A stretch of 64,000 bases of DNA, from the NCBI GenBank assembly GCA_005765155.1, contig VCCP01000002.1:3596001-3660000 (forward strand). Direction: 5' to 3'. This document shows, one piece after another, positions 20,561 through 30,873 of the stretch. Made by a program: the position numbers and the translations under genes. Every line of letters begins with the position of its first letter. The stretch's first letter is position 1. Source of the stretch: Zelopaecilomyces penicillatus (lineage: Eukaryota; Ascomycota; Sordariomycetes; Hypocreales; Pseudodiploosporaceae). A model generated the notes under the pieces. The model ran no database searches, had not been told where the DNA came from, and worked only from the letters and a program-made list of their open reading frames with translations.

Positions 20561-23500
20561 ATCTCAACGATGTTTCTGCCTACGGATCGCCGTCCTTGTT
20601 TTCTAGCGTTGGAGGAAATGAGGTTCCCAACCCAGGACCTCTTGCCACACCTTTGAATGGCGGCTCTAAGCCACGAAGAACCTCCATTCTTCCAATGTAC
20701 AAACTAGCCCCTGCCTCTGCCTCGCGCTTCTCTACTCCCCAGAAGAGAGGTTTCGGGTTTTCTTATAGCAGCTATGGCACTCCAGGTGGCAGTCCAGCAA
20801 GCATTACGAGCACCCCCAGCTCTCTCGGTCGGAGCTTGCTCGGTGCAAGCAACGGCGGCGGCCTTAGCAAAAGCATGTCTGTGAGCAATCTTCGCCGAAG
20901 TTACAACACTGAGGATAGCATACTTGCACCTGGAGCTTTCTCTTCGAACGCTGGTGCACGCTGGTACGGCAGCACTGGCTCGAAGAAGTTGGTCATCAAT
21001 AGAGATATTAGAAGTGATCTGTTCACCACCCCTCAAAAGGATAAGCCGTCATCAGATCTCAACACTAGCCAACGGAAATTGTCAAAACGCGTGAGCTTTG
21101 ACACAAGCAATGTTGAGGTAGAGGAGGCAACTCCTGTGCGACCTGCTTTACCCGCCCCTGAGGACACACCCGGTTCTCAGTTTGAAGAAACACCCCGCCA
21201 GAACAAGTCCAGCAGCACGGCCAATGGATCCAAATCTCCAGACTCGGATCAAGCCAAGGGCAAGGAACTGACCATTGTTCATGAAGAAGACACTTCTGCC
21301 ACTCCGGAAGCCCTGCCCAGCACCGGTTTCGACAATGCTCCCGGAAGGTATTGGATGCAACCAAGCAGGGAAGAGTTGCAAAGCATGAATCGTGTGCAAC
21401 GACAAAAAATTGATAGATTCACGGTTGGACGAGAGAATGTAGGATCCATCACTTTCAAAGTCCCTGTCGACATAAGCGCAATCGACCTGGATGAGCTTTG
21501 CGGCGGCATCATTCAGCTGGAGCCTCGGTCAGCAACAGTCTACCCAATTGCTGCAAAGAAGCCTCCAGTTGGCAAAGGTCTCAATGTGCCTGCTAGAATA
21601 TCCCTGGAGCAATCTTGGCCTCGTGGGGGCCGCGACAAGAGAGTTTCGAATGATCCCAAACGCTTCAATAAACATGTTGAACGGCTCAAGCGAATTGTCG
21701 ACACCACCTTTGTGAGCTATGACATGGAAACCGGCGTCTGGATCTTTGGCGTCGAGCACTTTACTACGTATGGCCTGGATGATGATGACGATTCTGATGA
21801 GGAGATAAGCACTGCTGCAATGGAATCTACACCATCACCAGTGATCCCCAAGTCTTGGGCTTATGAAGTCCCTGTCCCCGCCGCAATAGATGACGTCGCT
21901 AACGAGCGACGTGGGTTGCCTGGAACGTTCGATCAACATGATGATTTGTATGAAGATGAGCGCACTAGACGGCAGTCTTTTTTAGGGGATAGCTCCGCGG
22001 ATTCTGCGCCACAAAATGTCAAACTGTCATTGGAGAATGAGTTCACCAGTGACATGGATGCAGAATATGATATGTCCGAAGATGAAGACATGACGAGGTC
22101 TTCCGTCGGACAACATCTTGCCGCGGAGCACGATGACACATCGTCCGAGGGTGGCCAGGATACCAAGCGAGGTACTCCTGGTGGCATTCTCAGAGCTAGG
22201 ATGAGAGCTATGAAGGATTCGATTGGTCCTGTCAGGCTAGAAGTCGCCGATGGTGACGATTGGATGGAGATGCTTCGAAAAACTGTCAGCCCCGTGAAGC
22301 GAGATCGCCACGTTCTCAGAGAAGAGAACGAGTCACCTTCACGACAGAATGGGCGCCTGGTGACATTTGATGGTGAGGATGCCAATGATTTTCGAAAAAC
22401 ATCAATTTGGGGGAGGAGCCCTTCTAAAGCCGACAGATCGGAAGCATTCTCGGCCAGCACCAAGCAGCCGGGCATGGATCAAGGGCGTGGTTTTGCGACT
22501 AGCATTGACTTGATGAATTCACTGTTCGAGAAGCCTAAGACCAAACCGGCGCGTCAAAATTTCGATTCTTCTCTGCCTTCCCAAGGTTTTCCCAAGGTCG
22601 GTTCCCTTATTGTTTTGTGAACTTGTTTCTGTTCTCCCACAAGATTGATGGGCTGGGTGGCGACTTATGTATTTATCACTCCAATATGAATTGACTGAAA
22701 GCTAAATAATTTTCCATCTCTGTAATAGTGGCCCTACGAAAGACAAGACAAGACATTAGCAATTGATGAAGCCGAGCGGGCATTTCACAACGCTTCACGC
22801 CCAACCTGGGGTCCAGATGAAACCCTTGTGGTGACCCGGCTGCTGGACACCCATAATAATCATTTGCGCCGCTCAATGCGTGATTCCACAGATATACTTG
22901 CCTTCCAGCGGTCCAGTATCCAGACTGAACGCCAAGAACTACGTTTAGCAAAGTTCTCTACAGAGGTATGGCAGTCTCTTTGTCTGCAGAAAACGACCGA
23001 TGTTCCCACTAGCTAACGAAGAGCATGTAGAGCTCCAAGAAGTTACTCCGTGCGCAAGATGAGTTGACCGAAATCACTTTAGTGGATGGTGTCCCTCATG
23101 GGCGACTTCAAACCACGAATTTGAAACAGGTCTTTCATCATCAGGATATGAATGACCCAGCCAACATACACGAAAAACATGTCTGGGAACTAGCTAGCAT
23201 TCTGTTTGATGACATTGGCAACTCCAGCTCGGTTGAGCCTAGCAACTTGCTTCGAAAGAGCAAACTATCGCAATTCTGGACCGATTTGGTCGAACCAGCC
23301 TCAACAACAACGATTGGGCTTGCTGGTACCAGCGAAGAAAAAGCAGTCGCTTGCTTGGCCGGACACCGTATCACTGAAGCCTGCAAATACTTGCTGGATG
23401 GCAAAAACTTCCGTCTAGGCACATTAGTACCACTCATTGGCACAAGTGACGAGGCTAAACGGGACATGAGGGAGCAGATCAAGGCATGGCACGACTCGAC

Positions 23501-24814
23501 AATGCTATCTGAGTTTTCCGAAGCGATACGTACCATCTGTGAGCTTCTTAGTGGAAATGTGTGCGTCTGTGAGGGCTTGAAGGGCGTTCCCGTAGAAGAT
23601 CGCGTTGATTCGTTTGTCATCTCTCGAAAATTTGGCCTCGATTGGAGACAGTCTTTCGGTCTGCGTCTATGGTATGCTATTGCCAACCAAGAGGATGCCT
23701 CCGTCGCGGTGAGGAGCTTTCAACAGGATATTGAGCAAGACAGGGAAGACCTACCACGTCCTTGGTACGCCGAGCAAGGTATCAAATCTCTTTGGAATGA
23801 TGAGGATTTCAACAGCCGACAAGATTTACTATGGGGGCTATTGCAGTTGTATGCTAACCAATCCGCCGACTTGGAAGCCATTCTGCGGCCTGAGAACTCC
23901 CAGTTATCACCGCTGGACATGAGGCTTTGTTGGCAGTTGGGGCTGGCACTCGAGTCTACTGGTAGAGTGTCTTATGGTGAAAAGGGGGAGGAGAAAGCCG
24001 ATGCGGTCACAATTGCCTATGCCGCTCAGTTGGCAAGTGCGGGCGAGTGGTTGGAGGCAATCTTTGTTCTCTTACATCTTTGTCAACCCAGGGCACGCAA
24101 AATGGCCATTCAGGAGTATCTCTGCCGTCATGCTGGCCTCATTGGTCCCGAGTCTGGGCCAACGTTTAGCACTCTGACCGAGAAATACCGCATTCCTGCC
24201 ACCTGGGTGTGGGAAGCGCTCGCGCTGTACATGCGAAGCGTGAAGACAGACCCAGTGGCTGAAGTACAGTGTCTTTTGCGAGCCGGATCCTATGTGGAAG
24301 CACATCGGGTGCTCGTACAGCAGGTGGCGCCGCAAGCCATCATTGAGCGTGACTATGGTACCTTGTCATCGCTGCTGTCACAGTTCCAGGAACAGCAAGA
24401 GTCGATTACAGAATGGGCATCAGGAGGCGAGATCTACAGCTTCTTCCTAAGGCTCCTGCAACACCGAGCCAAGGGCGAGATGGCACCACCTGCACTCCTC
24501 GACCGTCTTTTGGCAGGCCTCAATGCCATGCATGACAATGGCAGCAATGCGGAGGTTGCGAGATTTGCTGCAGTATCTGACATGGCAGATGAAACTGCCA
24601 AAGAAATTGTAAAACTGACGAAGCAGAAGCAGGTGTGTATTCATTATCCCTTGGAAATGTGTCATTTTTCTTCTCTGGACGCTATACTAACTGGGTAATT
24701 CAGGATATGGAACTTCGGTCTAGAATTTTGCATCTGCCACTCACGCAGGATCGTTTATTGGCTTACTCAGTTGACCTTAGTTTGGACCGGTATAGAGAAG
24801 TCATGTCGCATTAA
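18473..24814 (+). CDS. NUP145: Nup98-Nup96 nucleoporin precursor (Nup145 type), 1971 aa
   Basis: Six exons: 18473..18584, 18649..18759, 18854..22596, 22729..22965, 23031..24632 and 24704..24814; every join is in frame. The N-terminal half has dense FG/GLFG repeats, the meshwork of the pore channel. A GLEBS-like segment (WSAEELRLADYVQGRR, near residue 235) is the expected Gle2/Rae1 site. A Nup98 autoproteolytic domain follows (YWMQPSREELQSM to EHFTTYGL). Cleavage is expected between Phe1044 and Thr1045 (nt 21762/21763) in the HF/T motif. The acidic stretch and alpha-helical C-terminal part match Nup96/Nup145C, a Y-complex scaffold subunit. One gene therefore encodes both halves, to be self-cut after translation. 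The exon 3/4 junction (AAG then GTCGGT donor, 132-nt intron) is the least certain splice. Confidence 0.92.
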
Positions 24815-25458
24815 TTTAAGTAGTTCAGGGAGGAGGGCTTTTACGCGAGAACTCGGGACGAGAGTGTAATGAGCTTGTATAACCACGGGAGAGGGACATT
24901 ATCTTCCATTTTTCATTTTCATTTTCAAGGCAAAGGCGCATTTCTCCCTCTGATGTCTGTTGTGAAAGTTTTGATGAGGGAGATGCAAGAACAAAACACG
25001 GGGGACTTTTTGTAGATTAATAGTGAACTAGATAGATAGGTATTGTGCGCCGAATGAAGCAGGGAAAGGAGAGAGAAACGTTGTTGTACTATGCGCCCTA
25101 TATGACAAGTGATTGGTGATGTTTTGATTTGCAAAATAACGTAGCACAAGAGGTTTTCACCCATGGGATGACTCTCTATCAATGGCAACAAAGATGGCTA
25201 GTATTGATACCGTGCCACTTCCCATCTCTATAAGCATCTATGGGTAAGGATGCCGTGGGAGCGGTGGGTGGGAGCGGAGAGGCGCCAAAACCTCGGATCG
25301 GAATGCCGACAACTGTCGGTTCGGGATGGATGGGGGTTTTGTTTCGAGCTTTTCTTGCGTAATGACACTGGCAAAGTTGCACATGTGTTCAGTCTAAAAG
25401 CTACGTGGTCCTAGAACGAATACGGCAGACAGCGCATGACCAGCCAATTGCCCGCGCC
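24815..25458. other. Intergenic: nucleoporin 3' UTR and SET-gene promoter
   Basis: 644 nt without recognisable coding sequence between two same-strand genes. An open frame continues 18 codons upstream of the SET gene ATG at 25459 but has no ATG. Confidence 0.5.
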
Positions 25459-26037
25459 ATGTCCAGGCCCAAGAACTGGCCCGAGTCAATGCCCTATCTC
25501 AAAGCGCCTCTGCACGGCAAAGACCTGAGCAAGGCTCAAATAGAGACACTGCGGACGAGGCCGGCATCAGTGCCTAGCGCGCCGGCCTCGGCAACACAGA
25601 CACCCTCAGCCGTGGTCAAGATCCAGACGATCCGCGAGGCGAGCCACCCAGCACACGGGCAGCACGGCCTCTTTGCAGCGCAGAACCTCAAGCCAGGAGC
25701 CCTGATTGTGGCTTACCTGGGCCGGGTGCACGGCGGCGAGGGCGAGGGCAACAGGGGGGAGAGCGATTACGACTTGTGGCTGGACCGCGAGGCCGACCTG
25801 GCAGTGGACGCAGCCAGCGAGGGCAACGAGGGGCGGTATGTCAACGACTATCGCGGCGTGCGGGAGCGGGCGAATGCGGAGTTTGGGCCGGTGTGGTGCG
25901 AGCGATGGGGCCAGCTCTGCATCGGCATCTGGGTCATGGGTGGGAAGAAGAACGCAGCGGGGATCAAGAAGGGTGAGGAGATTCTGGTGAGCTACGGAAA
26001 GGGGTTCTGGGGGGAGCGGCAGAAAGAGGGGGGTTGA
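25459..26037 (+). CDS. Small stand-alone SET-domain protein, 192 aa
   Basis: Single exon. Apart from about 50 N-terminal residues the protein is one SET domain: HGLFAAQNLKPGALIVAYLG (start of the fold), YDLWLD, RYVNDYRG, and GEEILVSYGKGFW at the end. The SET signature positions differ from histone methyltransferases: NDYR replaces the usual NHS of the pseudoknot, and the last motif is GEEILVSYG. Pre-SET and post-SET cysteines are absent. It is therefore probably a protein-lysine methyltransferase-like enzyme with an unknown and perhaps non-histone substrate. GC-content is clearly higher than in the flanking DNA. ATG 25459 is the first ATG in frame. Confidence 0.8.
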   Translation: MSRPKNWPESMPYLKAPLHGKDLSKAQIETLRTRPASVPSAPASATQTPSAVVKIQTIREASHPAHGQHGLFAAQNLKPGALIVAYLGRVHGGEGEGNRGESDYDLWLDREADLAVDAASEGNEGRYVNDYRGVRERANAEFGPVWCERWGQLCIGIWVMGGKKNAAGIKKGEEILVSYGKGFWGERQKEGG

Positions 26038-26319
26038 CGATGGATGTCGATCTCTTGATCCTAAAATTCTGATTCTAAATCAGATTTTTTTTTTTGGATG
26101 GATCCTGATCTGTGACAGCGTAACTAGTTGCTGCTCTGAAGAAGTGGCTTGAGATCGAAAGATCCTTGATGCACCTGAGAGATCGCGGCCGAGAAATGAC
26201 GATGAGTCCTGCAGGAGATGCGTGGGAGGGGATGTGGAGTGGAAAGGCCATGAAATAATATGCACATTGTACAACACATTTTTTTCCATAGCATGGGTTC
26301 CTGGTCTAGCTGAAGTGAG

Positions 26320-26349
26320 ATGTATGTATCTATGTATGTATGTATATAT
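26320..26349. repeat. ATGT-type microsatellite
   Basis: Imperfect tandem TGTA/TATG units (ATGTATGTATCTATGTATG and onward), grading into TATATA. Confidence 0.75.
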
Positions 26350-28163
26350 TCGAAGCTTTGTACTAATTACCTTGCCAACTTACAATTCAACATGGACCAG
26401 GGTGAATGAATCTCTATGCATTGGGGGGTGTATGACCTACCTAATTTCAAGATACATTCATATACCCGTACTTTACAGTACTCGCACATTGATTTTACAT
26501 CAACTACTACGTAGAGGATGCCCATAGACAGCGATAGCCGGGTGTCGTCCTTGAGACTTCTGTCATGGGAAGGGTAGATAAGGAGGTAGTTAGGGAGCGG
26601 AAAAAACATCGAGAGAGACAGGGCAGTCAGACGATGAGCGAATGCAAGGCCTCCCCCCACTGGTTGACATGCGTCTTTTTTAACCGGTGTTTCTCTTTTG
26701 CTGACATGTCTGACTTGTTGGTAGGTATCTCCCAATCGATGTTTATTCTGGCTCGTCGATTGTGTGTCCTGCCTCGTAATTACAATGCAGAGCCGTGTTG
26801 CTAGTAGTAGACAAGTGTGTAAGTTCAAGTTTATGTGATTTAAGTGTGTCCCTGTGTGGCGTTTTCCCCATCCATCTCATTTTGACATGTCGGTGCTAAT
26901 ATGGGATGCTTTCAGCTTGTCACTGCCTGCATCGATGAGCACCAAGCCATGATTGATTGGATATGTTTTCGTCTTTTTTTCTTCTTCTTCTATTTCCCGT
27001 GTCTTTCTCTCTCTCCCTTTTTACGTACATTCCAACGTACGTGCATGCATTCAAACACATACACAACGTGTCTTGTTGGGTTATGGCATGTGGTTGAGAG
27101 AGAAACAAGAAGAAAAAAAAAAAAAAGGCGTCAAGTCAATTGCTGGATTTGACATACTGTACTCGTAGGTACTTTGTACAAGATGGGACGAACGCCGCTT
27201 TTGGGGGTGGCAGACGTCGCGGATTGGCTGCAAGAAGAGAACGGAAGAGTTGGCGCCCGAGACAGGGCGGAAGAACCCCCCTGGATGAGGCGTCTTGACA
27301 GCAGCTAACTGGTAGTGACAGGGGGGCGGATTGCTACTGTTCATGTTCGGTGGGTAAATGATAATGTATCTCTCTGGTGGCTTCTTTTTTTTCCCCATCC
27401 AAGTTCACATAATCAATTAAGTGGGTGGGCTGCCGCCTCAACCTCTTTCTCACCACTCTGACCGCTTACACCTTAATTATGGACTCACACAATGCGGCTC
27501 TGTGGGTTGTCAGCCAGCCCGAGTCCTCCGAAATCCCGTGGATTGTCGGCCGCATTGCATTGCCGCATGCTGCCGATGTTGATTGCTTCATGTCGATACT
27601 CATGCCGATGCCCGTATGAGCGCCAGTCATCTGGATTACAGGCATCTTACCCCGGCACGCCACCGAGTTTCTACAGTTGAGCAAAGGCGTCAAGCCTCAG
27701 CGATCTGTTTGTTGTTATCATCAACATGGTCATCTTACCATCCACCACGATCCGTTATTGTATCTGAAGGTGTATGGCATTTGGCTCTAGCTACTGGCCA
27801 ACGTTCAATCTCACAATGGTTCTTTGGCCGGGTATTTCATGTTTGGTTTTCAGCAATTTGCCATGCTATTTCCATATGAAAACCCAATTTATCATGGAAT
27901 ACAGCCAGGTGTATAGCTTCTTTACTTGTAACCTGAGAATTGGCCTATGCAGAGGTTAATAGAGACAGTCTGTAATTAGATGGCGAACTACTAAAGAAAC
28001 ACAACAGCATTATGGCTGTCAACTGCGTGTCAGGTGCAACCCAGTCACTATTAGAGCTTGGTCGTTGCCTGCAACAGCAACATAGGTAGGTATGTGGGTA
28101 TGACGGCAACTGCGACCGCCATTCACCACCACCTGCCAACTACTTACAGCAGTCCATCGTTAA

Positions 28164-28210
28164 TCCTCCTCCTCCTCCTCCTCTTTTCTTCCTTTTTCCC
28201 TCCCTCCCCC
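28164..28210. repeat. Polypyrimidine tract with (CCT)n
   Basis: About 47 nt of almost pure C/T, beginning with six or more CCT/TCC triplets. Seen from the other strand it is a purine tract able to encode false poly-Gly/Arg. Confidence 0.8.
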
Positions 28211-29440
28211 ATCGTCTGTCAATCCTTGCCCGATGGAGGTCCGAATATCTTCGCACTGGTGTTTTAGCAAATTGTAGCCTAAACACGCACTTGGCCCACG
28301 TCTGTTTCCTTATTCGGTAAGCGCTGCCGCCATCCCTGTCGAAAGGCCCTGGTCTGAACTCTGAAGATGCCTGGCCAGAACAGAGACAAAGAGGGTCAGC
28401 GACGGCCAGACAAGCGTCAGAGTGTGTCAGAGAGAGTCGAAGAATGGGGAGCATAAGTCAATTGATTTACAAGGCTGCCGGACTTCTCACCGGTCTCTGT
28501 GTTCTGCTCCTTCGCTCCCATCATTGGCCTACCTGTTTATCCTAGTAGCTAACATTGCTCCAAAGCACCACATACACGGCATGAGCCTCTCTACATTACC
28601 TTGATTCTGGCTGCACCAAATATCAGTACTTCCCAGAGCACCAATCGTTCGTACGACGTGGCCTGGAGCCGCCTATCTATTAACAATAGCTGCTGTAGCT
28701 TGTTTATAGTTCTGCATCTTTCATTATTAGCTGCTAGGTCGCTCACCCTGTTCCTCGTCATGGGCATGTCATGTTCATGCCATGCCCCTGTCCTAGAGCC
28801 CACGAATATGTATGTCTCGCCTTAACTACAGTAGGATTTATTGGCTAGACGCTTCGAAACATGCACCGGAGGCAGTGGCTCCTCCACTGTGCACAGACTC
28901 GTGTGACTCTAGTCCGTACCATCAACATGTTGTTGATATTGCTCTATTATTTTGCGGCATCGATCTTGCCAAACTAGCCCACGCAAGAATGACCAATTAA
29001 CGATCAATTGAATCTCACAAAGGCACCCTTGTGTGTGTTTGAACCCCGGATGACAGATGTCGATCATGCACCGTTGTCTCACCTGCTACCTCATGGTTCC
29101 GTCTTTTTTTGCAAAACTTCTCCATTTCAATTTGATTATCACGCTCCGTCAGTATCTTGCCGTTATAAAACATCCACTTGATTCCCTTTATTTTCCGCCT
29201 ATTCTACTCATCTGACCTCCCCATTCAAACAGACCTTATAGGTACTGTATATTTGACATCAACATCAGACACCCAAGTACGGCTCAATCCTCTCAAGGAG
29301 TTTCTCCGAGAAAGAATCTAGGCACGCTCCATTCTGCCAGTCACCAACTAGCTTAGGGCTGCATTAGCGACCATTCCTACCACTCTCCAAGTTCTTCTCA
29401 AACTTTGATCAGTCATCAATCTTATCGCAATACTGTCATA

Positions 29441-30073
29441 ATGTTGGCTCAACCTCACATTGCTTCCCAGCCCTCCCGGCAACATCTCGATTCTCCAGTC
29501 TCTACATTTCGGTCGTCTCTAGCCCCCTCACCGTCAAGCAACATGACCAAAGTCTCAGCATCTTCGTCGCAAGAGTCCCCGGGCACGCTGCCACAAGCTC
29601 GACTTATTCGCACCACTCACGCGGATGATGGTACATCCATCTTTGCTTCCGACTCTCCCATGCCGCAATTCTTCCCATTTGGGCCTCAGAATACGGCCTT
29701 CACTGTTCTCGATACCAGGGCTACTCTTCCAGCAAACAATATGGACCCCACAATTGAACAGCCTGATGCTCTGCCGCGGTGCTCCCCTCAGGGTGCCCTC
29801 TTCTGCATCACCGACATCCAGCCCGGCGGTGCTGCCCCTATTCACCGTACTCAGAGCCTTGACTACTGTGCCATCCTGGCGGGCGAGATCGTCATTGGAC
29901 TAGACGGTGGCGAAGAGAAGACGGCTAAGGCTGGTGACTTTATCGTCCAGCAGGGAGTTAACCATGCCTGGGTTAATCGCTCCTCAGCCACATGTCGGAT
30001 TCTGTTTGTCATGCTTGGATCTGATAAGGTTCAACTCAACGATGGAACAATTTTAGAAGAGACAGTTTTCTGA
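29441..30073 (+). CDS. Cupin-domain protein, 210 aa
   Basis: Single exon. Residues about 105-200 form one cupin barrel: GGAAPIHRTQSLDYCAILAG (motif 1, with His and a downstream acidic residue) and AGDFIVQQGVNHAWVNRS (motif 2, with the His in NHAW). The metal set is thus at least partly present, but the canonical second His of motif 1 is not clear. The first ~35 residues are Ser/Pro/Gln-rich with basic residues; they could be a weak mitochondrial presequence or simply disordered. An in-frame ATG at 29543 (MTKVSASSS) is an alternative start and is closer to the usual length of the family. Function unknown: small fungal cupins include dioxygenases, isomerases and decarboxylase-like proteins. Confidence 0.82.
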   Translation: MLAQPHIASQPSRQHLDSPVSTFRSSLAPSPSSNMTKVSASSSQESPGTLPQARLIRTTHADDGTSIFASDSPMPQFFPFGPQNTAFTVLDTRATLPANNMDPTIEQPDALPRCSPQGALFCITDIQPGGAAPIHRTQSLDYCAILAGEIVIGLDGGEEKTAKAGDFIVQQGVNHAWVNRSSATCRILFVMLGSDKVQLNDGTILEETVF

Positions 30074-30873
30074 GGGTCCATTTTGCTACTTTTCTGTCCT
30101 CTTATATCGTTTTTATATAAATCTTGGGTACGAGGTTGCATTCGGTAGGGACTTTTGTTGTTTGGGACGGAATTCGTCTTTTAACCTTTTAAATGAGAGC
30201 TATGATGGCAAGGAGTTGGACAGGGGGCATACAGGAAACAGGACGGTCTTGGGTTATTATATCCGCCTCGGAGGAGCGAATCAGACTTCTTAAATTTCAA
30301 TAAATATCATCAACATCTATAAGAAGACTGCCCAATCCATCCCTAGAGTTGTCCTGATGCCACCGTGGTATTGATTTTTGGTCTTTTCTTTTGTAAAAAA
30401 AACATAGGTGTTTAAACTCTTGAAATTCAAATTCAATGAAATTGGTGTTATTGGACAATGAACTACACTTACGGACGTCACTGTGTAAGACTTGATAGAT
30501 GTTAGCTTCACCAACTCTGCAACTGATATCCCAACTCTAATTCATTTGTCCAAATAATTCGCATTTGTTTTCGGGGAAGCTGTTGCGAACTCTAGAGTCT
30601 AACCTGGGTGCGGTAGATTGCCGTCACCGCGCCATACACAGAAATTAAAGGCAACTCTGACGCAGATTATAATAGTTTGCCCCCTCCCCTTTTCCCACCC
30701 TCCCTGTGGTATTTGTGAACTGCAATTCCTTGAGCCATAAAGCTTAAGCCAACCCTCTCCTTTTGCGCCGAATCTTTTTCCCACAAAGGTATAAAAGAAG
30801 ATCCCCGTGTGATACATGATATCCACCTGAGAATAAAACCGCACCAATATAAAAATAAATATATATAATACAA
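30074..30873. other. Convergent intergenic region, cupin / histone acetyltransferase
   Basis: 800 nt between two stops, AT-rich, with no recognisable gene; expected to carry both 3' UTRs. Confidence 0.5.

Larger units (their letters stand above)
26038..29440. other. 3.4-kb gene-free stretch
   Basis: No open frame above about 150 codons and none with a domain. The stretch is AT- and pyrimidine-rich, with simple repeats (ATGT-rich at 26320, CCT-rich at 28164) and homopolymer runs of A and T. The 300-400 nt before 29441 probably hold the cupin gene promoter and leader. I recognise no RNA gene or mobile element. Confidence 0.5.

Noticed and set aside
29020..29060. tRNA B-box-like GTTTGAACCCC
   Set aside because: No A box and no cloverleaf can be folded around it.
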